Notes: generated from the sequence alone by a model not told the origin. Counted from the stretch's first letter, positions 25,769 through 38,590 are shown. The stretch: 64,000 nucleotides of DNA from Laguncularia racemosa (GCA_037954665.1 JBBMOL010000574.1:81268-145267), one strand, 5' to 3'. A program made the numbers and translations.

Positions 25769-26538
25769 TCTATAAAATGAACTACATGTACCCTACATTT
25801 ATTTGATATATTTTATATATTACAATCATAAATAGTAGACATTATAAATTATTTATAATATGCTTTTAGTATATTTGATACTTACAAAGATATATATTGT
25901 AGAATATACCTTATCAGTGATATATCACTGATACAAATTTTAGCTAATCCGGTCATTTTAAACTAGCGAATTGAAATCTGCGGCCAAATAATAATAATAA
26001 TAAGTCAATGGAGATTTTTTATCCCCACTTACTGATAGATGTCGCTGCTTGGCATGATGCGTCAGCAATGTAGCTTTGGTGGGCAACATTGTAGTTTTGG
26101 TTATCATCAACATTGCATAATTCACGGAATCATTAATACTAGCAAGGAATATTTTAATATAATATTTAGAAACTGCAAAGTCTAAATCTACAATTGTAAG
26201 AGTAGTCCAATTTAAGGGAAAATTTTGGCATTCTCCATATAAATAATAATATTTACACCTATTTAAAAAAAAAATAGCTATTATATTTTTATTTGTTTAT
26301 TTAAAATTTTGATAATCTATTTGAATATCACTCTTACAAGACATTCATGAAGCTATTCTATGTTTGGATATTTATATGTATATTGCGTTTTGAATATGTT
26401 AAATTTTGCCATATCATGTATCCACGTGAATTATGAGAATGATATGTTCTAATCCTTTTAGTTGATCACATAGAAATATTATAATGCAATCTATAGTTTG
26501 ATTAAGCAAATTTTAAAGTATATACAATAATAACATAG

Positions 26539-27979
26539 TGATCCGTCCTCCGACAACTTAGCCCATATCATGTTTCACCTCATAGATATATAGTTCTTCT
26601 ATTTGCCTATGCAATTCTACACTAATCTAAGTAAGTACACCTATCAAATTTGTAGTAGAACAAATTGCATATAGATATCATGTCCTACAAAGAATGCAAA
26701 TACTAATAATAACCTATTTTTTATTATTTAATTGGTAAATTTTAAAAATTGATTAATCTAAAAACCTAAAACTAAACATTAACTACCTAATTAAGAAACT
26801 CAGTTAAAAATGAAAAGAGTGAACAATTTAAAATTAACTCCACGATTGCAAAACAAGTATCTAAACTGTACTTTTCCTAGAATTTGTCATCTGAAATCAA
26901 TACAAATTATCTAATTTCATTGATTGGGAAAATTTCTAATTTAAGTCTATAACATTCTCAAGTCTATTAACCCTAATTCAAAAAACACCTATTTAAATCT
27001 CTCTATAATATCATTTTTGTAAGATTGCATTAAAGGACAATGAATTATCTAAAAACAATTAAATTAAATCTAAAAAATCCGTACAACTTACCTCTAAAAT
27101 TACATAAAATTCCCTTCAATTATATTAGATCTAATTATACACTAGATTTCTCAATCATAATACAAAATATCAAATATTTAAATTAATACCCTAGAAATAT
27201 CAATCTAAACAAATCAAACACACATGTTTGAATTAAGAAATTGAAAAATTCATTGAAATTGCAATAAAACCAATCACATCACAATTCTAAGATTCACAAG
27301 TCTAAATATTAGAAGATTTAAGCTCCAAATATGGTGAAAACAAAAACCTTTAATAATATAAAATTATACATTGTCAAAAGATTTAAGAATGAAACCTTAA
27401 TCTTGAAGTGAAAAACTTGCTCTTCTCTATCCTTAAGAACCTTGAAGTCTCCAAAATTCATTTGCCAAAGATATAAGCTTCGTTCCTTCTTTCCTTTATA
27501 TAGTGACATAGTCATTCTTTGGGTCATGTCAAAACTTTCGAACAAAATCTAGAAATTGCGATTTATAGTCGACTCGATCTAGATAGTCATATCTAGCAAA
27601 TTGTGTCTAGTTACCCAAATCAACATGATCATGCTTGGAAAATAAATTGCTATCAAGAGATACACAACCCTTAGAAATGATCATGTCTAACCCTTGTGTA
27701 ATTCTTGCAAATTATTTCTTCAAGCTTTCAATTCAACCTAATCTTGACATGATCATGCTTACTGCTTATGTCCATCTTCAAAAGTTCATAACTTTTTTAT
27801 TTCAACTCTAAATTGAGTAAAGTTTGATTCATTTTCTTTCCTTTCAACTCAATAATTCCTCGAAGTTCTAAAATCAAAATATTACTTAATTAAATATAAA
27901 AATTTTCAAGCATATACTAAAATTTTAAGAAAATGTTTTAAATCTTTCTTAATAAATATATCCAATTAAGCATTTAGCA
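26539..27979 (-). repeat. probable solo LTR, Athila/Tat-like
   Basis: Read on the minus strand the stretch has a TATA box (TATATAAAGG at 27493-27502), a long AT-rich transcribed part and, near its end, CTACAAATTTGATAGGTGTACTT (split: CTACAAATTTG then ATAGGTGTACTT). This resembles the conserved end of the F LTR (AATTGATAGGTACACTTG). It closes with GGACGGATCA, like GCATGGATCA at the end of the G LTR. I see no internal region on either side. The start at 27979 is uncertain and no target duplication was found. Confidence 0.45.
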
Positions 27980-28019
27980 TCCGCTATGGTCAATCAAGGT
28001 AGAGAGCAAGGAGTACCTG

Positions 28020-28107
28020 CACTAGATTTAAATCCAAGTGTTGGGCTCTCCGCAGATATTAAGCACTAGATTCAAATCCAAGTGTTGGGCTCTCCGCATA
28101 TATTAAG
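28020..28107. repeat. 44-bp tandem duplication
   Basis: 28020-28063 and 28064-28107 are nearly identical direct copies starting CACTAGATT and carrying GTGTTGGGCTCTCCGCA. Confidence 0.85.
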
Positions 28108-28493
28108 TTTTTAAGTTATTGTCTACTTTTCTGGCTTCTGTTGTCATTGTCCTACTGAGGTTATTGGATTGTATATGTATGCTATTTCACTTATATTGCG
28201 TCACTTTTTGTTATAGTTAATTATTATTATTGTTAATTCATATATTGTATTAATATTAAATATTTCCGACACTATAAATTCCCATTATATTGCTTGATAG
28301 TATTGATACAAATAATTAAAATGTTATTTACATTATTTTTAATATAGAATTAATATTAATTGTTCTTATTATTTTCCAAATTATTAAGAAAAAGAAAAAA
28401 AAGAAGTCGAGCTAAGCCGCAAGTTTAGTTCTCTGTTCAGCAGGTTTCTGACATGGATTAGCATCTATAGTGGCGAATGAAATTCACTAAGAA

Positions 28494-28594
28494 CCCCTCA
28501 CCAGGGACTTAGACTTGCTAGTGCATGCTTCTCAACTCCGCTAGCCCTTTACCAGCGATTTAAACTTGCTAATGCATGCTTTATAGCGAGCCTA
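28494..28594. repeat. about 50-bp diverged tandem repeat
   Basis: Two units share the pattern CCCTC/TACCAG, GACTTAGACTTGCTA / GATTTAAACTTGCTA and TGCATGCTT. The TAGCGA-type words around it resemble subterminal repeats of CACTA elements, but no end was found. Confidence 0.5.
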
Positions 28595-30289
28595 CACTGA
28601 TAAGTTTCCTTAGTAATTTTAATCGCTAGCGACCCTCTCATCAGCGAAATAAAGACCTAATCCATCAATTATTTTCAGCCAAACTAAAAAAAGTAGAAAC
28701 CCATTTTTTTGGTTTATATATATATATTGTGTGTCTATGCTATAATCATGAATTTAATATAATAAGTTGTATTTATTAGTTCATATGTTGTATATGCTAT
28801 TCTATTGTATATATGTCAATTATACATAATAATGTAATGTATACTATATACATATACAACTAATCTTGTAGGTATTATATACTATACGATATATTACATT
28901 GTGAATAGTATATGAGAAATTATATCATTATATTAAGTGTTATACAGTGTTAGTATATATATATAATATTTTGGAAAAAATAAAAATTTAGCCATCAACA
29001 TTTATAATTTTTTTGAATCCTTATTATTTTATTTATTTATTTACTTTTTATGTTCTCAATGTTTTCTAAACTTTATAAAAGAGTAAGTCCGTTAAAAATT
29101 TGTCTACTTTTAGTACCTATCAACTTCTAATAAACCTACAAGATTAATTTAATAGAAGATTATTATTAAATATATTTAATTAAATAATAGAATAAAAATA
29201 AAAAAATTAGAAAAAGTCGTTAAAAAAATTGCAAACCCTACATTCTCTTGCTGGTGTTGTCGTCTTCTTTACAACTCGTGATTCCTCTATCATACAAATA
29301 AACTCGAGATTTAAACTTTAAGCACAATTAGTTGATAATACTTCGAGACAACAATACCATTTTATTTTTTAATTCTAGTAAATCCAGCTTCTTGTCTCAT
29401 AATCAACATCTAGCCCTCCAATCCAATGGTCCTCCATTTATTATGGTCATAACATTTATTTCATGGAAATTATAAGGACCACATATTAATGGATTGAAAC
29501 CTGCAGAATGAGTCAATCGCATAATGATACACACATATTTCGCTTTCCTGAAAGAAAATGGCTGGAAATAGTCTTGAAATGAATATTACTTATTTCCGGT
29601 TCCTGTTCGAGAAAACAATAATTTCTTCTGACTTTTAGTTGGCCGATATGTTTCAAATCCCTGTAGTTGGTAGCTTGAGAAGCTTCTATATATAAGAAAT
29701 AATTAAATATGAGATCAAAGATTCAAAAGTCTTCGGGCTTGAGTCTTCTCATTATAGTACTACAGTACCAAACAAAAACTTCTGATAATTTCATTTCATG
29801 ACTAAATAAATAAATTAACTAGAGTTTTATAGCACAGCCAATAGAGTTTTTTTTTTTTTTTCCGTTTCTTTTTTTTTTGGGCAATCAGATGTTAGAGTTT
29901 GGTACGTATTAAAAGTGGACGGATTTTATAACATACTTAACGAAAATTTTATTCCGTAAAGTTAAAAAATATTGAAGAATCAAATAAACAAGGTAGCTAT
30001 TTTTTCCTAATATTTATTATAGTTCATATCATGCATTATATTATAATATTTCGTTTTATATTTTCAATTCGGTTGATCAGAAGGAGAAGGGATTAAACAA
30101 TACTTATCATCGTTTTCCTTTCCTCGATCTCTTATCTTTTCTGCTTTTGCATGAAAATTCTATCTAATGATGAACTTTATTTGTCAAGTCAAGAACTCAA
30201 GAAGTCCAACAGTTGTATCTTAGTTGATAATAATCCTCAAGTAAGGATAAGGAAATGTAACTGTAATATTAAATATAGATCTCTTTCCA

Positions 30290-30620
30290 TGTTCTTATTG
30301 ATTAAATTGGAGTTTTTATGAGGTAAAGTTGAAAAGTTTGCATGCTAACTCATGATCCTTGGCCAAAAAAACCGGTTGGAATGACGCGTTTCATTCTTTT
30401 GAATATTGACAACATTGATTTCCTATTCAGATGTTTATGATGGGATATAATGATATATTTCTTTCCAAGAAATCTACTATGACACTCCATCAATCGAATT
30501 TGCAAATTAGAAAAAAATGTTACAGATGTTAACATAGCCCCGGTGATTAAATGATTTAACGATGGAGGATTAAGTTTGAAAGTGATTTTTTTTTTTTCTT
30601 TGATTACTTTATATTATATT
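30290..30620. repeat. upstream paralogous block, copy 2
   Basis: It is the counterpart of 24775-25130 in the same orientation, more than 5 kb away. No subtilase exon 1 follows within a comparable distance on the minus strand, so a gene copy, if it existed, was lost or displaced. Confidence 0.6.
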
Positions 30621-31686
30621 TATTCAGCGGAAAAATCATACCTACTTTATCTCGTAGGGAATATAATGTTCATTTAACTAGGTTACAGGTATCTTAGCAA
30701 ATAAGTTTGAAGTTGAGTGACTAACTATTAATTATGTTTCTTTAAATTACACATTAGGTTTTACGATGAGTGAGCAAAAAGAAAGGATAAAGAAAAAGGT
30801 TAGAGTATAGGGTTCATATCAACAATCGATCACAGGCAGTTAACCACTAGGCCAACATGGTTACTCAACATGAGGTCATTATTAACAAGGTTGGGTTTGT
30901 GGTCTACTCATGTACTTGTATGCTTCCTGTAGTTTCTCTATTTTTTTTTTTTTTTGTGTGGAAAATCTGGTTTTTTGATGAAGTATGCACATATATATGT
31001 ATTACTATGAATTTTCAGATTGTTGTAGGATCTAGTAAAAGCAATAATGGAAGAATCTGGTAGAAGTGTATTACAAGACCCAACACTTATCAACTAAATA
31101 TATTTGGGTAATACACTTAGGATAAAGATGCTAAAAGAGAATATTTCTTGTCAAATTCAACAGTAAAATGGTTTTAAACAATAATAAAAGTTTTTCATAA
31201 ACATATTCTTGATACTAATTTTTATAAATGGTGCAAATATGGTAAAATATTTTTTTGAATAAAATGATATATTTTATCAAAGGATTTTGTGCTGAAATAT
31301 TTTCTTAGAGTCGGCATATTAAATTTTATAAAAAGAAAATTTTCAAAAACAAGCTTTCACGAAATTTTATAAAAAGAAATTGTTAAAGCTAGTGTGGAAA
31401 ATTATCTCTATAGCATGGAATTGGAAGAGTAGAATGACTCATCAAGAGGAAACATTATAAATTTTGTGCTTAGTCTTTTTAACTCAATATCTTTACTTTT
31501 ACACACACTTTATTTATGTTAAAGCTTTCTCTTGCAAATCTTTTACATACTTTGATAATGACATTACAAAATAATTAAGAAGGGCAATTTTGCAAAAATC
31601 TTCATTTATTAAAAACAATCAATTCAACTCCCTCTTCTTGATTGTTTATTAGGTCAAATGAATCGATATCAAAGTAAGTGCTCTTT

Positions 31687-32938
31687 CACTATAAGAAAAT
31701 TATGTTTTAGAAGCAAAAAATTCTATCTTTAAAAGTAATAGTTATGTTACAAAAAACCTTCAAAGATGGAATTTCCATCATAAATTTTTGTTGTAAGAAT
31801 CATCATCGCTAATTCTATTTAGTAATGGATTCTATATCTATCACAAAATTTTAACAAAAAATTTGTCTCAAAAACAAATTGATTCAATCATAAAAAGTTA
31901 ACAAAATTTGTAATAAAATATATTTAAAGACAAAAAAATACATCACTAATTAATTCCATTAAATTGCAATAGAATTACTTTAATTAAAAAATTAACAACT
32001 CAACTAAAGCACCTTACACTATGGTGAATATAAATTAAATGCCTTACTAATTATCTCTTGTTAGCATGATTATAGCTCTTGTAATAGTGACTTCTTGGGA
32101 AATGACCCATCTTGATAGTACTCTTCCCTAAGCACACTTAACTTTAAAATTTTGTATAACTTGTAGCCGCATCACCAATCTATATTTTTATAATTGAAGT
32201 TATATTTTATTATATATAATTAATAACATATAAAAACATATCTAACTTATAACAAATTATAAATAGCAAAGACATAAAATTTTATCTTAATATTTAGAAA
32301 TATTATTTATTGTATTATTTATATTATATATTACTATATAAATTTATACATGATAAAATTGTAAAATATATGCTAGTTTATTTAATACTTTATAAATACA
32401 TTATAGTATAAAAAATATAAAATAATATATAATATTTATATATAAGATAAAAATTATAATACATATTATGTAATATATTATATTATTTATTTAAGTATAT
32501 ATATTAATTACTATTTGAAAGTCATAATTATTTAGAAAATAAATTTGGAGACAAATTTACAATGATTTTTTAAAATATATTTATAGCATCAAAATTTTAG
32601 CATTTACTACCATAATATTAGAGATAGAAATTTTTTGTTTGTAAAAGATAAGTTTTTATTTTTGATTTTTAGAGATGGACTTGCAATAGAATCTAAAAAT
32701 AAATTTTAAACCAAAATTTTTTCATTTCTCGCAATAAAATTAGAAACAAAATTGAGATAGAATTAAATTTCTAGCAAATTTGTTAGTAATATATCTCTTA
32801 TTCCATTGAATAAATAAATAAAATTGTAAAAACTTGTCTTTTCATGTCATCACAAATCCATCGCAAATTATTTTTTTAGAGAAAGATATCTTCCATCACA
32901 AAATTTCTGTCTTTAAAGCCTAATTTTCTTGTACTATG
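31687..32938. mobile_element. CACTA-like non-autonomous DNA transposon
   Basis: The left end reads CACTATAAGAAAATTATG. The right end, read inward, is CATAGTACAAGAAAATTAGG, so both follow the plant CACTA(C)AAGAAAA consensus with some decay. Inside are many short words such as CATCACAAATTT and ATCGCTAATTC, typical of subterminal repeats. There is no transposase frame. The length is about 1.25 kb. A 3-bp target duplication is not clear. Confidence 0.6.
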
Positions 32939-33188
32939 TCATTATAATAAACTCAATATTGGATGACTAATAAACGTTACTAAACATGAGATAAATGTAG
33001 TAAAAAATATTTAACCATAAATGTCGTAAAAGGTCCATCATTGATTATATTTGCAATGTTAATAAAATAAATGTCACTAAATGTAGAAACATAGCTAAAT
33101 GTGTTATATTGTACGGCATTTAAACATGACTAAAAATAATTTATAAGTGACATTTAAATGTAGTAAAACCATAATTAAATAAATTAAT
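32939..33188. other. subterminal-repeat-like AT-rich fragment
   Basis: Repeated words such as AATGTCGTAAAAG, AATGTCACTAAATGTAG and AACGTTACTAAACATG in both orientations suggest a fragment of a second CACTA-type element, cut at 33188 by copy B. Confidence 0.35.
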
Positions 33189-34003
33189 TGATGTGCTTAT
33201 TTCAAAACACATGAACACAATCCACTTGGACAATTCAACAAGATAAAATCCCCAAATTGGCATGAATACAATCTCAATGGTGTGAACCCAAATTATATGT
33301 ATTACAAAGGAATTCCAATACCAATCAATTACATATAAAAATGCAATTCCAATCTTTAAAATTGGTTTATAATCCTAGCAATATGAACCTAATTTGGCGT
33401 GAAACAATAAGTAGGAAAATTAACCAATTATCACTAGATATTACACACTAGTAATAAAAGGATGCAACTTAGAAGATCTTGATATTATTTACAAGAAATT
33501 CCAAGCCAAACTTGCCACAATTTCCTAGAAAATTGATAAGAGTGGATGCTTAGTAAGAGGGACTCTCTCACACAGCACAAAAGTGTTTGTTTTTCAAATT
33601 AACAAAAGCTTCCTAAAAACTCTAGTTAGTAAGTATTTATACTTGCTCCAATTAGAGTAAAAATGTTCACTAAGTGGCCAGTTCTAAAATCAGATTACAA
33701 GTTCCAAAATAAACAAAAATGGCTGGTGTAAAAATAACAATTAGAAGTGCAAAAGATGATCTTCAAGTGGCCGATTCTTTACTTTAATCGAACAATTTGT
33801 TGACCGTTAGATGTGACTCCAAAAATGTCCCGTAAGTTGATCTTTAGTGTATGTTATCTGGCTATCTTGTAAAATCGATCAATGTACTTGTTAAAGTGCA
33901 AAATCAAACATTATTAGATAGAAATGGCCATATGTAGATGTCTGGGCTCATATATCCAAGTCAGGTTCCTCCACTGCTAGAACCACGGGATGTATTCCCA
34001 TCA
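33189..34003 (-). repeat. 3' LTR of copy B
   Basis: On the minus strand it begins TGATGGG after GAGGCCCGAGGAGA and ends GCACATCA, about 815 bases. It aligns along its length with the 3' LTR of A. The TATA dyad is at 33628-33647 with one arm mismatch. Confidence 0.8.
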
Positions 34004-34128
34004 TCTCCTCGGGCCTCTGAAAGATTTGCCCTCAAATCTAAGGGGTCATCTCTTGGACTGAAACCCAATGTCTTGGTTTGCCTGTTTGCCGGACTTTTAG
34101 AGGAACTAGAATTATTTCTAATTTGTTC

Positions 34129-35879
34129 TTAGAAAGAGCATGCCTCAGATGGAGACATAGGCATCAAGACTATCCATGTACCATCCTTTTGAAACATGTA
34201 AGTATTTATGAACCCGTCATGTAACACCTTTCTATCAAACAACCAGGGTCTACCCAACAATAAGTGAAAGCCGCACATAGAAAGCACATCACAAATAATC
34301 TCATCACTGTATTTTTTCGCTACACTGATTGGCACCTTTGCCTTCGATGTAACATGCATACTACCTTGGTCATCTAACCAATGTAATTTGTAAGGGCTAG
34401 GATGCAGGCTAGTGGTTAGTTGTAAATTATCTACTAATGCAGCAAATATGACATTAGTGCAACTATCACTATCAATGAATAGCACACAAAGGTTACCTCG
34501 AATCCGATAAGGTGTGTGGAATAGGTTCTCCCTCTATATGTCTTTGGCTTCTAGAGATAAAGTCAAAACCCTATGCAACACATTAATAGGTAAGTAATAT
34601 TCACCTTTTTTATCCTCATGTATCTCAGCGTTTTGATCATCATAGTACTCTTGGAAAGCCATGGATAGATCTGTAGGCTCGACAGCTTCTTCTTCGATGC
34701 CCTCCATAACTGTCATTACTCTCTTATTGGGACATTGTGCAGCCATATGTCCAAATCTCATGCATTCGAAGTATTTAATCTGGTGCATCTTCCCACCAGT
34801 CGACCCTGGTACTGTTTGTCTAACATCAAATCTAACTACCTCTTTGCCTTTCCTATAAATAATTTTCTCCTTTTCTGTGCTAGGTATAACTTTGTCCACT
34901 TCCCTAGCATGCTCATTTGCTCCCTTTGGTCTACCCAATTGACCATCAGCCCCCATGGGCTTAGTAATATTACTAGGCTCATTACTAGTAACCCTGAATG
35001 GATTGGATCACCTCAAACTTTCCACTTCCAAAGCTAATTGTATAGCTTCATTAAGTGTACTATATCTTTGTAGCTCAACAACACAGGCTATCTCGTACTT
35101 CAACCCAGACACATAATGTGCTAGGTTTGCTCAGGAGGCTCTACTGACTCGCACCTAATCATTAATGTTTCAAACTCTTGGACATAGTCATCCACTGTTT
35201 TACCTCCCTATCTCAATGTTTGTAGACACATAAACAATTCGTGCCTATAGTGCTTAGGAATGAACCTCTTCCTCAAAACCCTTTTCATGTCTCTCTAGGT
35301 ATGAATTTCAGCCTCTCTATCCCTTCGCCTGCTGATCACCAAATTTTTCCACCATAAGGCCGCATAACCTATAAACTCAACAACAGTAAGACGAACTCTA
35401 GTGTTATCATCTATCTCATAACACTCAAAAAGGCCCTCAACCTTATCCTCCCAATCTAGGTAGTCATTTGCTGAACCCCGGCCATCAAATGAAGGCATTT
35501 GCAGCTTTACATATTCTAGACCCCTAGGTGGCCTGAAATCCTTGTTCGAGTAAGGATTGACCTCAAAGTTATCATCCTTCTCCTCCCTAAAGGCATGATG
35601 ATCTCCTTCTACTCTCCTTCCCAAGTTTCCTCATCCTCCTCCTCCCTCCCTTTGAATGTTTTGAGGAGCTACTCTAGGAAGTGGTGCTTGAGGATTCGCC
35701 ACTGGTGGTTATGGCATCGTTATCCTATCAATCCTTGTTGCTAATGTAGCAACAATAGTGGTGAGGTCCTGGAGCTGTTCCTCTAAAGTTTTCCCACCTA
35801 TAGTACGATGACCCTATCCCCCACCAACCTAGCTATTAGCCTCATTGCCAATGCCCCCATTCACACTATCATTCAACAT
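34129..35879 (-). pseudogene. gag-protease of copy B (decayed)
   Basis: It reads as in A but with fewer breaks. The likely start is the ATG at 35879. The gag core is open at 35295-35624 (EDKVEGLFECYEIDDNTRV, AALWWKNLV). The segment 34534-34956 holds the zinc knuckle region, where the first Cys of the CX2C pair reads Tyr (Y-F-E-C, then A-A-Q-C). The protease is open at 34129-34485, with the active-site word FIDSDSC: the Gly of D-S-G is Asp, which would probably disable it. The LLGRPW motif is kept. Reading continues past 34129 in broken form into the LTR start. Confidence 0.8.
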
Positions 35880-36829
35880 AGTTGTGGATTTGATTTGTTG
35901 AAGTACAAATATAATCTAAAACAATGTAGTACACTCCCTTCACTACAACAACACTTCACCTACCACAACAATCAAATCACCTACAAAATAAACACAACTC
36001 TATTTAACTTCACACACTACGACAACACACACACACTTATACACCTACGATGCAATTAAGCAACCAATGCAACACACTCTTTCTACACTTCAATTATGGC
36101 AACAATAAGTTGAAGCAATAATTAACCACTTCCAAGTAGTAAGCTAATGAATTCAACTAAGCAAGTGTTTAAGTATCAATACTTAATAACTTCCACACTT
36201 TAATGCTTGTTTTGAAATTCAAATTTTACCACTAAATTTCCCTTTCTAATCATGGCACATACATACTCCTACTTCCATGTGTAGCACCTTCTTTATACAA
36301 CACAACTCCACAACAATTTACAACACTCTCCATAACACACTCACACCACCACACACACAACACAAACACGGTGCAACTCCCTTTCAAATCTCAACACCAC
36401 TTCACGTGCAGCACTTCCTCATAACACAAATTTACGACAAGTTGTAATTCCCTTCACTACATACTCATACCGCTACATATACACAACGCAATCACGGTGC
36501 ACTTCCTTTAAACAAAAACACTACTTTATGGCAACAATTAAAAAATACACTCTTAATGCAACCTTTCCACAAATGGTAAAAACAATTCAAATTCAAATAA
36601 CAATCAATCAATGCTACTTAATGACTTTCTTCCAAACTTAAAAGATGTGTTTGAATTTTCAAATAACTTCCTTATCTTTACACAATGCAAATCTAGAATT
36701 TGTAAATGACACTACTATTCTCGAAATTGCCAACACACAATTCACTCTACTTTGTTCCAAATTTCCAATTTTCCAAATGATCACAAAGGATCACTCCTCC
36801 TTACACACGACAAACTCAAGGCAGACAAT
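35880..36829 (-). other. leader of copy B, truncated by element C
   Basis: It aligns with about 500-1418 of copy A in reverse. Open frames on the plus strand here (35808-36059, 36645-36854) are antisense to the leader and come from its CA-rich composition. The last recognisable word is the reverse of GCCTTGAGTTTGTCG near 36826. Confidence 0.65.
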
Positions 36830-38031
36830 TGATAGGAATCAGATTCTCACATGACCTATCACCAAGGCCCGAGTTAAGGGCCTATACAACTTGGTTTTGA
36901 GAATCCTTCATGAGAAACCTAATCCTAAGGAAGCTAACTAAATTTCTTCATTCTTATCATATACTTGTTATGCGTTCTAACAGGTTCATTTGTCAGTCCT
37001 ACAGGGTGCCAAATCACTTACACTTTTGAGGGAGTCGGGATCCTCATTGGGACTCATTTTGAAAGTACCTTGAAGACCGGCATCTTGAAGACTAATATAT
37101 ATATATATATATATATATTTGTTATTTACTTGAACTATTTATGTTGTAATTTTCTTTTGGGAAACCTTCATTTACTTGTAATTGTCTTTAGGGCTGGCTA
37201 CCCTACAAGCGGCATAGTTGTAATTTTGTGAACTTTTTAACCCTAAAAGGAGCAAGTATAAATACTTGCTTAAGTTGGGTTTTGAGGGGAGAATTTTTTT
37301 AGAATACACTTCACCTTTTACGTGAGAGAATTAGGGTTCATTCCTTAGTTTAATTGCTCTTATCAATTTCAATCCCAAGAATTGGAATTGTAGCGAGTGC
37401 AACAAGGAGAAATTGTAAGTAATATCAATTCCTTTTTGTTGTGTTTCCTTTTTATCACTAGTGATTTATATCTAGGGTTGGATTGAATGTTTCTTGGTCA
37501 GATTTGATTGCATTTGTAATCAAATTATTATTTCTTAAATGATTGGTTTTTAACCTTCAATTTAGCCACACTTGAACCGTGGATCATTTTGTGTGGGAAG
37601 TGGATCACATATTTGTTCTTACTGATTTTGTGTATTATTCACATGGATTTACTTGTGGTTAGTGTTATATTAGAGGAAATTATCTTTGTGGAATTGTAAT
37701 TACAACTTTGAACATTCGGATCTCATTGCATCTTCACTAGGGTTTACGTAATTTCTAGTAATTTGAATCGAGATTGGTCTAGTGCATTTGAGGATTATAA
37801 TTTGCTCCAATTGTATGTGCTTAACCCCTAATTTAGGCACATTATCATTTGGTATCAAAGCTGCACATACTTGGTTTATTTCAATATTGATCACGTGATG
37901 TTGTGGAATTAGTTATAGATCTTGAGAAGTAACGCCATTGTTCATGTGATTGGAAGCTAGTTTAATTGACATTGTTTGTTTGTCTTTCAAATTGGTTTTG
38001 CATGTGCTTAATCTTGGTTTTAGGCGCATCA
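36830..38031 (+). repeat. 5' LTR of element C
   Basis: It begins TGATAGGAATC like the 3' LTR of A and carries the shared TATA dyad at 37251-37270. A TA microsatellite lies at about 37094-37118. The end at CA 38031 is chosen because a tRNA-Met primer-like site follows. An earlier end near 37845 is possible since a second primer-like site lies at 37850. Confidence 0.6.
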
Positions 38032-38048
38032 TCTTTTGGTATCAGTGC
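37850..38048 (+). other. two tandem primer-binding-site-like sequences in C
   Basis: TGGTATCAAAGC at 37850-37861 and TGGTATCAGTGC at 38037-38048 each follow a GTGCTTAA...TAGGC(A/G)CAT stretch. It looks as if the LTR end plus primer site was duplicated with about 187 bases between the copies. Confidence 0.55.
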
Positions 38049-38590
38049 TTAGGTTAAGAGAAGGGAATTTTCGTGATCCTCATTTCAATAAGGGTTCTTC
38101 ACCTTGAATCAAAATTGTGTGTGTTGAGGATTAGATTACGTAAATGTGTTGTTGAGGAGTTGTAATTGTTAAACGTTGAAGTAGAATTTGAGGTCTTGTT
38201 AAAGCTTCTTTGTTGTTGAAGTCATCGTGAAGGGAAGACGAGAGTTAGTGCATTCTTGAACCAAAATTCGGAAGTGTGAAGTATCTCCATTTGTGTAGAA
38301 AGAAGAAGTATGAAATTTGCTTGTTTGTTTTCGAAAATAGAGAGTGCAATTAAACATTTCCAGATTCGAGTTATGTGGAAGATTTGGAAAATATTTGATT
38401 TTCAAAACAAACATTAAGTTGAAGAAGTTAATGTATGGTTATTTAAATTTGAAAATTGCTTCTTACCAATTGTAGAAAGGTTGCAAATTGTGAAGTGGTT
38501 TGACTTTCAAATTTGAATTGTTGTTGTTTTGTGTATGAGTTACGGTTTGCTTGGTGTTTTATAGTGGTGAAAGATTGTATATTTGGAAGT
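38032..38590 (+). other. leader of element C, first part
   Basis: It is non-coding and alignable in patches with the A leader (for example TTTGGAAAATATTTGATTTTC versus the A words near 660-690). It is cut at 38595 by element D. Confidence 0.5.

Larger units (their letters stand above)
24163..26538. other. intergenic DNA upstream of the subtilase
   Basis: It is AT-rich without a supportable gene. It contains an AT microsatellite near 24309-24331, the paralogous block 24775-25130, a GC-richer stretch at about 25280-25440 of unknown origin and the tandem duplication 25471-25768. Confidence 0.5.
28108..31686. other. AT-rich intergenic region
   Basis: No gene is supported. It holds a GC-richer stretch with two diverged tandem units at 28494-28594, TA-rich DNA at 28720-28970 and the paralogous block 30290-30620. 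The open frames at 30350-30535 and 30857-31063 lack any recognisable domain. Confidence 0.5.
33189..36829 (-). mobile_element. LTR retrotransposon copy B (gag-protease only)
   Basis: This is the same family as copy A, reversed. From high to low coordinates it holds leader, gag-protease pseudogene, polypurine tract (about 34004-34018) and 3' LTR. Its 5' LTR and the first part of the leader are missing because element C begins exactly where the homology with A stops (36830). The protease passes directly to the LTR, again without RT or integrase. Confidence 0.85.

Noticed and set aside
28020..28107. Possible CRISPR-like repeat
   Set aside because: Only two adjacent units without spacers, in plant DNA; it is a plain tandem duplication.
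30800..30870. tRNA-like or SINE-like words (reverse of GGCCTAGTGGTTAA)
   Set aside because: An A-box-like word is present, but the B-box-like word is in the wrong orientation and order, and there is no tail or target duplication.
35808..36059. Plus-strand 83-codon frame
   Set aside because: It is antisense to the leader of copy B and due to CA-rich composition.
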